Shown here: piece by piece, positions 24,501 to 36,059 of the stretch
How positions within the stretch are numbered: the stretch's first letter is position 1
How the letters are laid out: the number at the start of each line of letters is the position of its first letter
From: Xanthostigma xanthostigma
Lineage: Eukaryota > Arthropoda > Insecta > Raphidioptera > Raphidiidae
Length of the DNA: 64,000 nucleotides
NCBI GenBank assembly: GCA_963575645.1
Contig: OY754476.1
Coordinates: 6,820,001 to 6,884,000, forward strand
Direction: 5' to 3'
Translations under genes and position numbers: made by a program
The notes under the pieces: generated by a model
Seen by the model: only the letters and a program-made list of their open reading frames with translations
The model's database searches: none
What the model was told of the DNA's origin: nothing

Positions 24501-27500
24501 AGACTAAAATAAAATTGTAGTGTAGGACACATTTAATAGACAATTTTTTTGTTGCAATATGGAAATCACATCTGATTGTCGACTATGTTCTTCGACCTTA
24601 ATATTACTAAATGCGCCCCACGATTTTATTTTGTTAAGGTTTAACTGTACCGAACAATAAAATGAAAGTTATAATACAGTGGCACAATTTGTTTTTTAAA
24701 AGTTTTTACGTCAAATTATTTGATAGAAGCATAAAATGTATTTATAATTATATTTAAATATACCGTAAAAAAGTCGTGATAATTATTATTAACTAGTTAC
24801 TCTGATTAATAGATTATGTCAATTTAATTAAAACAAATTAATGATCTTTATTCTTTAAAAAAATACATTTAATGTCAAGATAAGTCTTCTAAGAAAGAAA
24901 CCGAATAACAAGATGCCCTGGTTAGAATTTATTTCATTTCATCTTGATTCATAATGAAGGTAGACCAAAGTCAACTGCTGATAAAATTGTACACATTTAT
25001 TTATTTACAATTTCAAGTGTTGCAATATCGATTTATATGTTTTCAAATTAAATAGTATAATTAAAATTAATTATTCTGTATTCGTCATCTGTCTAAAAAT
25101 GTAAACGTGTGTAAATCTGGAACGAATTATTTTGTTATTTGGAAGATAAATCCTACCATAACTGATACAAGTTAGCGGTAATAGCAAAATAGCTAATATT
25201 AACTAAATGTTTAGAACCCAGTACATTCAGAATGTATTGTACGCTGTGGACAAAAGAGGTTTAAATTTTTTAAACACTAACTAGTTAAATGTTATCCAGA
25301 GTCACTCAAATCTTTTAAGAGTAATAGTTCTTTTATAACATCTACCAGAATATAACTCAGAGCTGCAGAGATATTGCAGGTAGTAAATCTTTCTCCAAGT
25401 CAATTATTCTTTTAACACTAAAAATATGACATAAAACCCAAATGATATGTTTATTTTGACCAGTTAGCTACAAAAATTATATGACTAACAATTACATCAG
25501 CATTATATGTTCGATTTGTTTTATGTGTAGATGCAAATGGATGTAAGCCATTAACTGGAAATTCGTCAGCATGTTTTCCATTTCAATTACCAAATGACAT
25601 TGATCCAATGGACGTTAGTGCAGCCGAATTATGGGTTTACAAAGAAAGAGATGAACTGGACAGTCACAATCAAACTTTTGTTATATCTGAGGTAGCCCAC
25701 TGGGATTCCAAACAAAGCTTTCTAAGGAAAAAACCGATGGCTATTCATGAAACAAATATTGAAGGTTTGTACAAAAGAATGTCATAATGATTACTTACAA
25801 TTAATACTAGTTTCAAAACGTCGATGCTATCAAGATGGATTCTTAAAAGAAATTATCTAATTCGACGATTATTGCTATCAGGAAATAGCACTAATTATGA
25901 AAATATTAACTAGAATAAATTAGTGCTTATAATAAATTCAAACTTGGAAAAGATTTAAACTGTACTTGTTGTAATTTCCAGAAGGGTGGTTAAGGATCGA
26001 CTTAGCATGGTCAATACGAGATTGGTTGCATTATGAAGAGTATACTCATGGGATCAATATCGCATGTAAAACGTGTGCAATGGATCCATTAGAATCTCCA
26101 GTCTCGACCAAAACTGAACATCGACCATTTCTGGTGATTTACACTTATTCTCATCGTCGTACACCATATTATGCCGCAACCAATCTTTACCAGAAACGAA
26201 AGAAGAGACATACCAATTGTGTGGCCGGTGCGAAGGAATGCTGCCGCGAAGAGCTCTACGTTTCGTTCGCTGACATAGGTTGGGATGACTGGATCATATT
26301 TCCCAAAGGATACCACGCTTACTTCTGCAGAGGATCGTGTTCTTCAGCAGCAGCTGTTACTCTCAGCGGGTCGCATTACAACTCCGTTATTAGAGTAAGT
26401 AAAATTTTCATTATCTATAATACTTACTTGAAACTGAAAACTTGGAACTATCGGATAAAAGAGTTTGCAATGTCCTACACAAGTGGGAGAATGTCTGTTG
26501 AAAACTGTACATTCTACCAAAATTCAAACATTCTATGAATTTTCCTCTTTGTGTATGAAACTATTACAAGAGCATTTTTGCACGTGTCCACTAGTTTAGG
26601 TTAGTAATATCCGGGGAGCCATGATTGCACTGAAACAGAAAATATTTTCACATTTTTCCAAATAAACTGACCAGACATCTAAATCTACGATGATGTATCC
26701 TGCCGTATTAATATCTAAAAATTTGGCCGTCTTTAGATTAAGATATATTTAAATTTATCAAGATATATTTGAATTCTATCTTTCTGTTACAAATGTTGTA
26801 TCTGCAAACAAGTTTATAAGAAATCGTCTCGATAGTTTGTCCTATCTACAGTGACCGTGGTCATTACCTACTGTTCTTTGACGCGTTGGGCAAATTCCTA
26901 TTCATGATCTCGATAATATCTGGCCAATTAAAAACTGGAGCGAATTTGTTTGAAAATAAATTACTCTCATATATTAATTGCACCTTATTAATAAATGAAC
27001 TGATAAATCAGTAGCTACACGTTTGTTTAATTAGTTTTTATTCATTTTTACTTCAGTTATCATATGACGTTTATAATGCAAAATTTGACCCGGAGTGCAT
27101 ATTTGAACGTGTATATCGATAACTTTCATATTTTTCAAATATAATTTAAATTAATTTTTAAGATAGGTCAAAAAGAAAAGTAAATATCATTTGAGAAATT
27201 AAAAAAGGAAAACTAATTGTTGTATATCAACGAAAGTGTGTAAACCAAACTTTAGTGAATTCGGGATTTTTCTTCGTTGTTATCATTGAAATAGCACAAA
27301 AGTTTTAGGATTATATTTTGAAAAGGACTCTCGGTTGGTTCCTGCAAAGACTTCAGATGTAATTCAAAAAATATTTCCAGTTCTTGTATCATTTTGCACT
27401 GAGCCTGATTCATTTTAGATTGAGGTAGGGACTGTTGAATTATTTTGATTTCGGTTGAAAAGCAGAAGCGGCAAACAAACTTTATAGCTAGGTACAATGA

Positions 27501-29288
27501 ACTTTTATAATTAATTTATAATAACCATTTGATGACCATTAAAATGATCCCATAAAAATTAGATAAGTTTCAAATCAGGTTAACTTTTTTTGTTGAACTT
27601 TATTCCACAGTCCAGCGATTAAATTCTTTGATATTTCTAATATTGTTCATAATAAAATTATGATTTTCCTGACAGCTGAAAACTGGTAAATGTTTACCAT
27701 ACAAAAAAACAAATTATTGTATTGATTAAAAAATACAATTGTTGCAATTCTTCTTCAAATATCAATTAATGAATGTACAAAGTTTTGTTTTTGTTATTTA
27801 AAAATATTTTTGCTTTAAAAACAAAATAGATAAATTGAATTTAATTAGCTGTAAATTATTAATAATTTTATACAAAACTGTGCTGATGAAAGAGGTACAA
27901 ATTTCATTTTTTATTGATAATTAATATTTTGGGAGGAATATAGTTCGTCATTTCATTACATAGGTACTAATTATTTTTTATACAAATCACATCATAATCA
28001 CGTTTTGCAATTATTTTATTCACACAAATTTCGTGTAGGTATACAGTTCATGACTATTTATTGAAGGTCATTATTACTATAATAAATAATTATTAAACTA
28101 TTAATTAATAAAGAAAAAGGTCATAGATGTTAAACAAATATAACATTTATTGTGCTTGTTCATTAAAACACCAAAAAAGAGGTCAAAATCAGATAGTAAA
28201 TGGCAAATTTGTATTTACATAATTAAATATATTTTTCTTCTAATTAAAATTTGTTTCCTTCTTCTACGTACATTTTGCACTTTGACTGTAAACTTTTATT
28301 TTAACACCAATTAGCTATTTAAAGATTAGATTAATCACAAATCATGGTACATTTATTTTACTTTTAAGCCAAATGTAAAATATCACTTTGTGCCATTATT
28401 TTTATGGTTCACAACACAGTTAAAAAAAAACTGTTTATTCTTTAACAAAATCAGTTGCTTTTGGTGACCTGGCTATCAAGTAATTTTAAAAATATAAATA
28501 AAATAGACTTCTGATCTCGAAACATTGTTTTCTTAGTAAAAAAGAAAGTACGGTATTTTATTTTTTTTTTCTGCAGTGTAAAGAAATAACTCTTCTATAC
28601 ACACGTATTTATAAACCTTTCTCCACCACAAAATGCGATGATTTGTATTCACTAATGTACCTACACCTTAAATCTTCAAAAAAACATACTCAAAATGTTG
28701 TCTCTATTGTGAATTTGATTTGGCAAAGCCTGGAATATCCTTTTCAAAAATCTAATTATGAATTATTACGCATTAATTATTCACTTTGTGATAAATTACA
28801 TCAGCTGGACACGTGCATAGTTAATAAATTGGCCGTGATATAAAAAAAACTTAACACTGGAAAAAAGCAATCTTATCTTTTTAATTAGAAAGGACGACGT
28901 GCGAACGAAATGTCAATAAGTAATTAAATGATAAAAATATGTCATTATTCCTTATAATAAAAAAAAAAAAACAGTAATTAAATCTTCTTAGAAATATGCT
29001 TTCTAATCGTTTATTCAAATTTTCAAGAACCAAAGAATACAATAATATTAAGCTTTTAGATTTTGTCAGGTTTGTGGTTATCCATAGACATAAATAAAGA
29101 TTATATTTGTAATTTTGTTACAGAAATTAATATACCAAGGTGTATCCGATTCTTTAAGATTAGAACTTCTGCCTTGCTGTACCGCGACGCAGTTTTTACC
29201 ACTTCAGTTACTTTATATGGACAATAACAACACTATCACGCAAAAAAGTCTTCCAAATATGATTGTTGAATCTTGTGGGTGTCTTTAA
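21580..29288 (+). CDS. Activin/inhibin-beta class TGF-beta ligand (4 exons; Activin-beta or Dawdle type)
   Basis: Coding exons are 21580-22042, 25531-25764, 25982-26394 and 29124-29288, giving 424 residues; phases 1, 1, 0 all fit GT-AG introns. Residues 1-20 are a signal peptide. Exons 1-3 encode a prodomain ([10 protein letters not shown] in exon 2, [16 protein letters not shown] in exon 3). A furin site RKKR at residues 305-308 releases a 116-residue mature domain, the length of activin-beta A. It has nine cysteines (312, 319, 320, 348, 352, 388, 389, 421, 423) in the activin/TGF-beta arrangement with CC, FCRGSC, PCC and ESCGC motifs, and the hallmark DIGWDDWII. Such ligands are secreted dimers acting through type I receptors of the Baboon/ALK4-5 class and Smad2/3. 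The start is the ATG at 21580 with a good hydrophobic leader; a GTG seven codons upstream is not a eukaryotic start. I cannot separate Activin-beta from Dawdle without a tree, so no symbol is given. Confidence 0.92.
23440..23714. mobile_element. hAT-type MITE with CAAGGGCGTAGATA ends, copy A
   Basis: Inverted ends CAAGGGCGTAGATA / TATCTACGCCCTTG with an exact 8-bp duplication AATCTATA at 23432-23439 and 23715-23722. Lies in intron 1 of the activin-like gene. Same family and orientation as 33320-33579. Confidence 0.9.
24145..24370. repeat. Tandemly duplicated retroelement-type tail
   Basis: Two related units, each with aaccgattgagttgaaat, then acaatattatgg and aactag.tgat, about 100 bp apart, and cgacccggcatcgcccgggt between. 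Phrases of this kind are typical of 3' ends of RTE-like elements and their SINEs in insects. In intron 1 of the activin-like gene. Confidence 0.5.
26395..29123 (+). other. Intron 3 of the activin-like gene
   Basis: Splits the mature ligand domain between the SVIR and KLIYQ segments. Very AT-rich, without a supportable exon, RNA or delimited transposon; the short frames at 27252 and 28643 have no recognisable content. Confidence 0.6.
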
Positions 29289-29797
29289 CGTTTAATATTT
29301 ATACAAGTTCAACGTGATTACTGTGGTTACAAATCATGCTTTTATATTGTAAGTATACACAAAATAGCTGGTTTTGATTCCTCTGCTATTTAAAAATCAC
29401 TCCATATATCCGAATATATCGACAGATTTAACTCGATCACATAGGTACATGTCTTAACACTTGAAAATATTCGGGTCGAGACCCACGAAAATCTATCGAT
29501 AAACACAGAGACATTACTGAAATCCATATAAAAAATCAGATGTGTCGTGGTCAAACGCTGTAAACGTTAAACTGTCAACATAATATCTACAAACGTCTCA
29601 TAGTTACTTACCATTTCTCGTGAATCTAGGTGAATTTTCAATTGAATCTTCTGTAATACTTATATATTTGCTGTTGTGACCTATAATGAATAACTCAGGA
29701 TGTTAGGCATGACTCTTGTGATTCAGCTAGTGTATTTCATTAAGCTGTGCTTAAGAATATAAATGCATACGTGTTCGTCTCACATATACGCGATGTA

Positions 29798-30048
29798 CTG
29801 TACGAATTTTAAAAGAAGACTGGTCTATGGAATGTACTATGACCTTATTGCAGAAGCGCGCACATGCATTTTATATTAGTAAAAGGTAATGAACCTGGAA
29901 CCGCTTCTATGCAATAAGGGACACAATGGTACACATCAGCGACTTCTCGCCCTTTCCTACATAATATTTTTATGTCACAAGATCATAAAAATATTCTTAT
30001 TTTTTCAAGAGAAGAATCCTCACCGGTCTTCTTTAGCCGAGCGCACTG
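29798..30048. mobile_element. TA-flanked mariner-type MITE, copy A
   Basis: Inverted ends of about 27 bp (CTGT..., then AAAGAAGACTGGT / ACCGGTCTTCTTT) with TA on both sides, as in Tc1/mariner elements. Interior has an inverted pair cttattgcagaagcg / cgcttctatgcaataag. Same family as 49124-49630. Confidence 0.65.
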
Positions 30049-30189
30049 TACATACATCTGTTTCACAATGTACGAACTAATTTGTTTACGTTTCCAAGCG
30101 CGGTTTAGAATAACATATCTTAAGACACGTGCGTGTGTGACCGACCTTAACTATATTTTCTGGTTACTTAGTAGTAACGTCTATTAATG

Positions 30190-30363
30190 CAGCGCTGGGC
30201 AACCTATGACTTCTGAAGAGCGACCAGCACTAATCTCTATTGTTTCAAGGGTATCTACTTACGACTCCAAGTGAGACAACTATAGTTTTCAGGTATATGT
30301 ACCTCTCTCACTCACTCTAACACTCGCTCCTAGGAGATAAAGAACCGTGGTTGCCCAACGCTG
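30190..30363. mobile_element. hAT-type MITE
   Basis: Inverted ends CAGCGCTGGGCAACC / GGTTGCCCAACGCTG, 174 bp, with flanks tattaatg and tagtaatc agreeing at 6 of 8 positions, so an older insertion. Confidence 0.65.
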
Positions 30364-30762
30364 TAGTAATCCATACTTATATTAAAATATTAATAGCGTA
30401 TTTATTTAAAATTATTGATTTTATATTATAATTTGATATTAATACATTCCAAGAAAATAATATTTAATTGTAATTAGTTCAAATTACAGGTATTTTAAAA
30501 GAAGATAAATTTTAACCACCGTAAAACCTGAACTTTAATTGTGCATGCGGTGAATCAATATTCCCCAGAAATTCAGAGTATATAAAAATTAGTTTGTTCA
30601 ATAAAATACGAGATGTAGTTGCTAATATATTATTTTTCGTTTCTCCATCACTGTGCCATTACATTCCCCCAGCCAAATCAAGAAATTTTAAAGTTCAAGT
30701 TGTGTTTTCATGTCAGCAAAGGAGGTTTAGCTATAGAATGAGGTACCACAAAAGTTTATATA

Positions 30763-30965
30763 CCAACCTCTTTGCGAACGGTTATATTATCGTCACAGTC
30801 ATGCGCAGTAACTAAATCGAAACTGTTTCGTATCGGTTTTGTACGCACGCGCCGATTTTACACTGTTTTGTGGACAGTTCTAGAACCGTTCTAATCTCGG
30901 TTGGAACACGTTTTAGCTACTACGCATGATTGTGACGACACTATTACCGCTCGAAGAGAGGTTGG
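30763..30965. mobile_element. MITE with long inverted ends
   Basis: About 54 bp at each end pair as inverted repeats at roughly 80%, starting CCAACCTCT and including GTCACAGTCATGCGCAGTA. The 203-bp element is almost entirely foldback. No clear target duplication. Confidence 0.6.
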
Positions 30966-30999
30966 AAGAGAACTACAGATTTTGGAAAAAAGGATTACC

Positions 31000-32840
31000 T
31001 AATTTATTGTAGCACAGAAATTCAAGGTTTTGGTTAAAATTTTATCAAATGAAATGCCTGAAGATACGAAGTTCCTTGATTATGTCGATTTATTTTTGTT
31101 ATTTTTGACCAAATGATGTACGAGAAGAATTATATTTCGGATAATCTGTACATTATAAGTAAAAATAAAATTGTGATACAGTATTAACTGATTTGTGTTA
31201 AAAACGGGACTCAGTATAATAAATCATAGTGAATCAAAATCAGCTAAAAAAAGTATTGTGAGAATGTTTATATTATTATATTTATAGTTACCAGTATTTA
31301 TACCTCGACGTCAATAACTTTCAAAATGATTTTATGAGAATTCAGCTCAAAATAATTATTACATTCGAATGTATCGTTTAGCAAAAAATCGCTTCAAAAT
31401 ATGTTAATTTTATTCTAAGAGCGTTACATATGGGCGCCATTATTACATAATCGTTTTTTTCCCGGAAAAACGTATTTTAATTTTAAAAAAATATCTTTTT
31501 TGGTTTTTACAGTATTTTTTTTATGTTTTGACATTCAAAGATAAGAAGTTTATTATTTTTAAAACATGTTTCGATTCCGCCCTTTCACTATAATATTCAA
31601 AAAATCAAAAAAGGGGTCCGTGTAGAGCGCGTGATCCAAAATTTAATGAACAAAACGTAAGTCATCTGTAATTTGTTTATCAAAAAAGTATATTTTCTTT
31701 CAAAAATTTTGCTAGAATCTGTAATTTTAATGCACAACTGAAAAAATTGTGATAATATTAAAATTATAATTTCCATACGAGACTTGTTGAGGTATTTTTG
31801 ATGACCGAAATACGAATTTAATAATAAACTAATTAATTATTTTAGGTATGTATTTATATGTTAATATTATGATTTTATTTTTTTTTTCAAATTATAAATT
31901 ATTGAACTTGATTTTGATAATATGTAATTAATGCAAATATTTTTTCTTTTAAAACACATTTTTATGACTTGTGATCTTTAGCATTGTTTTCGATTTGTTA
32001 TTTGTTGTCTTTTTTTTATTTCGAAAATACATTTAAGTAATTGGAAAGTTTTTGATAAGTTAAAATTGTAAATTAAATAAAACACAGTCGCCTCTCTCTA
32101 AGTACGCGACTTTATTCTCTTTTCAAATCACTTGTCGTGTCAAACATAGAGAAGATACGACCCGCAGGAAAGGGATGGCCAACTTTTTTTCAAAAATATT
32201 TAATGTTGTCATGACGTGCCGACAAGCAGCCAAAAAAATGAATCAAGCATAGATGAAAAGAATAATTTCGATAACACATTGAGCGTCATGAAATATTTTC
32301 GTATTTCTTATCTACTGATAGTAATTTTTTTCAATATCGAGCATATTTTATATTATTTCGATTTTGCACCTCAATGTGTGGGGCATATCAAAACGTGCCT
32401 ATCGTGCCGGTCCGAGTCGATTCAATGCGCGCGGTGTTTTAGTCATAATACGCGAACTCTATTATAGAAGCACTAATTTATCGAGTATCGACATAGTGGG
32501 AGGCTACTGTAGACTAAATTTCGCAATTGGAATTTACAATAAAGTTTTTAAAAACTCAAATAAATCAAGGAATAAACTATGTTTTGGTTACGTTAGAAAA
32601 ATCCCATCGACAATTTTATTCAAACAAATGATGATAACAACCAAATTTATCTTAGTACTTGACAATTACTTTTGTATATATTATTGTTTTTCATGGGTTA
32701 AGCCAAAATTATTTATGTATGTTTTTTTTATATTTATATCATAGTATTGTGTGCCTTGTTATGTTTACGTATTAATTATTTTTGTCGTTACATAGTTTTA
32801 AAATAAAAGTTTTTTTTTATTCGTAATTTTGATCAATCAC
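31000..32840. other. AT-rich intergenic stretch
   Basis: No supportable gene. The 126-codon frame at 32364 and the 83-codon frame at 32216 overlap in different frames and have no recognisable domain. Homopolymer and AT tracts dominate. Confidence 0.5.
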
Positions 32841-33138
32841 TTTTGCAACGGCCTATCTGGTGCGCGTGACGAACTTCTGCATACATCACTTCGTATTATA
32901 GTGCCCGCGGTGAGAGTTGAAGCCAGACACGTCATCATATGGTAGTAAACGTCTAGTTTCCCGCAGACAGTGGCGTGTGGAATAAGTTCGACATATCCAT
33001 TTATAGCGGTAGAATAAAAATAAACACTCGAGTTCGACACACATGGATCTCCGAAACAACCAATAGCAAGCTAGAAGACGGGCGCAATGCGTTTACATCA
33101 TTATGACGCGGTGGCTTCATCTTTCGCCGCAGCTATTG
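32841..33138 (-). repeat. Dispersed repeat, copy B
   Basis: Reverse-oriented partner of 14020-14290, with small insertions and deletions between the two that break any common reading frame. Ends begin agctgcgg and finish gttgcaa in both copies; no inverted terminal repeats are clear. Confidence 0.75.
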
Positions 33139-33319
33139 TACAACCGTATACGAAATCTGTTCTGTAACTGTTATAGTGAGACAGACATTAACAGTGCAGA
33201 TAAATTTAACATTGACGATGCAGAATAGCGTCAATAGACAAGCGTTTCCTAAACTAGGATCCGTGAGTGTATCCAAGGGAGTCCGCGAACTCATCTCTAA
33301 AAAACTAGCGACCCGGTCC

Positions 33320-33579
33320 CAAGGGCGTAGATATTATTTTTTTCTGGGGAGGATAAAGTAAAAAAATCAATATTTTTTAAAGTTTTATAAATATCACACA
33401 AGAATACTCACAAAGGAAGATGTCAAGCAAACTACTCATTCCCAAATCAATTTTAGAATTTTTTTTCTATTTTTTATTTTTTAGCCCGGTATTCGTATTA
33501 TTTTCAGTTTAATTTTTTTATTATTATGGTCCTGGGGGAGGGGGTACTTACCCCCTTTACCCTTTTATCTACGCCCTTT
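33320..33579. mobile_element. hAT-type MITE with CAAGGGCGTAGATA ends, copy B
   Basis: Same family as 23440-23714, last base changed, with an exact 8-bp duplication CCCGGTCC at 33312-33319 and 33580-33587. It is inserted in a retroelement-type tail (gcgacccggtccggctttac). Confidence 0.9.
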
Positions 33580-33865
33580 CCCGGTCCGGCTTTACCCGAA
33601 TTTGTAGATTGTCACTGTTTTATATTAATGGGGGTTCGCCTCTGCGACATTTTGCTAATCTCACATGGACTGGTACCCGAAAATGTTTAGGAAGCATTTA
33701 TTCGGCTTAAAAATTCTAGTTCTGGTATATAATATCCAAGCATAGGTAAGTAATTAAAACAAATTATATTGAGAATCGTAATAGTATTACATTTTTTAAT
33801 TCCTTATTTTTCCTATTATTACAAACTCCAATTAATGAGAGCAACCAAACTTAAAAACAGTTTTT

Positions 33866-33871
33866 TTTATT
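33866..33871 (-). promoter_or_regulatory. Poly(A) signal of the pyrokinin gene
   Basis: AATAAA on the minus strand, about 64 nt past the stop codon at 33935. Confidence 0.5.
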
Positions 33872-33934
33872 TCACACTGTATTTTTTTAGTATTCGTACA
33901 TTAATTGCCTATTTGTTAGTTTTTAAAGAAACTA

Positions 33935-35858
33935 TTATTGTTTATTGGCATCATAATATAGTTGACGTCCTAATCTTGGAGGAGCAAGTACTCTAGTACG
34001 TCCAAGTCGTGGGAAATATGGCGGCTCTATCGGATCGGGATCAGTGAAGCTTGAATCATCGTTTGATTTTCGTCCCAAACGTGGAGTAAACGTCATACTT
34101 TGCCTTTTTCCACCTGTTCAAAAGAAATATTATAAATTATGGATGCTTGACAATAGAATGAGCGTTTTTTCCACCTAGCTTCTTAAAGTATTGTATATAC
34201 GTAGTAATTAGTAGCATGTTGACTTTAATGCGAAAATAAAAATAAATCGCACATACATTTTGCAGAGACCCAACAAATCACATATTAAAAATACACAAAT
34301 GATATGAAAAAAGTTATTTTATAGGAGGTACGTATATATCTCGAACGCAATGATATTATTAGTGCCGGATATTAGACAAAGCCCACCAAACTCAAGCTTA
34401 AAGCACCAAATTTTCAGAGGCGGCAAATTTTTACAATTTTTAAAAGAAAATACTAAACAAAAATTGATTTTACAGTTATACCTTGTCCTTTCCCAGATAA
34501 AGTAATAACGGTCCATGGCTTATCCTGAATCAGATTCACAAAAGAACTTTCGTAACGATCGTCCCCCAGGATAGCTTCATCACTGTCCACATCGCGTTTC
34601 AATCGTCCCATTCGAGGCTCGTAATACATTCTGTTCTGACGACCATACGTTCGTAATTTAGATTTTCCTGGCTCTGGTGATGCCTTACACCCACACTGTA
34701 AAGAAAGAATTAATGAATTCAGACAAATTCCTAGATTATGCAAGCCCACCCATAGAATTTAAAGTCGAGATGTACTTAAAAAATTCATATCCGTGCAGTC
34801 GGAATATTTTTTATAACCAGGGTACGGTCCGTGCTCTGATTGACTATCCTTTTGTGAGGGCCAGTAACAAAGTATTGTGTGGTATTTAAAACGCAAAAGA
34901 TCATAAATTTATTTATAAAGGCAATTAGATAACCCAAAGGTCATTATCCATGTATTTTTTCCAACCCGATGCTCATTTAACGTCAATGTCGGTTTTTTTG
35001 AAAACTCGACCACAGTCTGATAAAAAAAGCAGCCTGTACTATAAAGTTATACTACCAAGCTCCGTAAAAAAGGCCCATTTATTTACATTAGGCAATAAAT
35101 ACAAAATAATAAACATGTTTTACACTAAGGTCTTTAAGTTGAGAAATCGGTAGCGTACCTACTGATCTATATCATTTCTTAAATGTTTCGTACATAAAAA
35201 TTAATTATTACTGACTGAAGCTACTTTCTCAACGAGTGACGCATCGTAAGTCACTTACTTGCTCACATTTCCGGGACAAAAAATTTGCATTGCTTCGTAT
35301 TAAAAAGTTTCACATTAAAAATGATCCAGTCGTTTTTAAGTGATCACACAGACAGACAAAAATTCTTAAAACATATTTTTCTGTTTTGCATTATATCTAA
35401 ATTATCGACAGTAATCCCATTGGTATCTTATATATTAACTTTTTAAATGTTCTTTTACTTTTATTATATTACTTTTCATGTCTTTCTAAATACTGAACTT
35501 TTTATTTTGTGTTCAGATCTTTTTTGTTCCTTTGATTCAACATAAAATATATAGAATATTCTGTTTAAAATAAGGAAGTATACGATATTCAATGTTGAAA
35601 ACACGATATTTTAGGTAATTTTTCTACCAGCGCGGCATTGAAAAACACAAAACTTAGTAAATTTAACTAAAATTGTAGCTTTAAAAACAAAAACGTTGGT
35701 AATAGTTATCTCAAGTAGTTACAACCCCGATATCAAACTAGAAAAAATAAAAAAATAAAAAATCAACTTACGGTGTTATTATCAGATGCACTTTCAGTAT
35801 TTTTTAGAAACGCAATCGTTATTAAAACACAAAATATAACATATTTCACAATCTCCAT
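33935..35858 (-). CDS. Pyrokinin / PBAN-type (FXPRLamide) neuropeptide precursor (3 exons)
   Basis: Coding exons on the minus strand are 35858-35772, 34695-34482 and 34113-33935, giving 159 residues; phases 0 and 1 fit and all introns are GT-AG. Residues 1-24 are a signal peptide (MEIVKYVIFCVLITIAFLKN, cleavage near ESA). Four C-terminal amidation signals (Gly-Arg) follow PRX motifs: MYYEPRM-GR (residues 52-60), SMTFTPRL-GR (106-115, preceded by GGKR), EPPYFPRL-GR (130-139) and VLAPPRL-GR (142-150). PRLamide is the defining C-terminus of pyrokinins, which act on neuromedin-U-like GPCRs to control muscle contraction, diapause, pheromone synthesis or cuticle traits depending on species. Exon 1 encodes only the signal peptide region, as in many neuropeptide genes. 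Unusual: PRM instead of PRL in the first peptide, and Pro rather than Phe before the variable residue in the last. The absence of a CAPA/periviscerokinin (PRVamide) peptide argues for the pk/hugin-type gene rather than capa. Confidence 0.93.
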
Positions 35859-35939
35859 TTTGAAGGGAGAAAAAAACAATTATTTTGTATGTTTCAGCTT
35901 TCACAGATCGACTGTTTTGTCCATTGTCCAGTGTCCTGT

Positions 35940-35947
35940 TATTTATA
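35940..35947 (-). promoter_or_regulatory. TATA box of the pyrokinin gene
   Basis: TATAAATA on the minus strand, 32 nt upstream of an arthropod initiator-type ACAGT (35915-35911) and about 90 nt before the ATG. The canonical spacing makes this a believable core promoter with a short 5' leader of roughly 55 nt. Confidence 0.6.
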
Positions 35948-36059
35948 TGCAAATAAAGAACACCTAGCGCACACTTCTTCATCAGACACCCTGTCGGGGT
36001 GTTTAAAATAAAAGCTTGGCTATTCATGATGGACATCAATGTCTGTAGTTAATCCAACA

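Noticed and set aside
32216-32744. Two overlapping frames of 83 and 126 codons
   Set aside because: Different frames over the same DNA, no recognisable content, no neighbouring exons.
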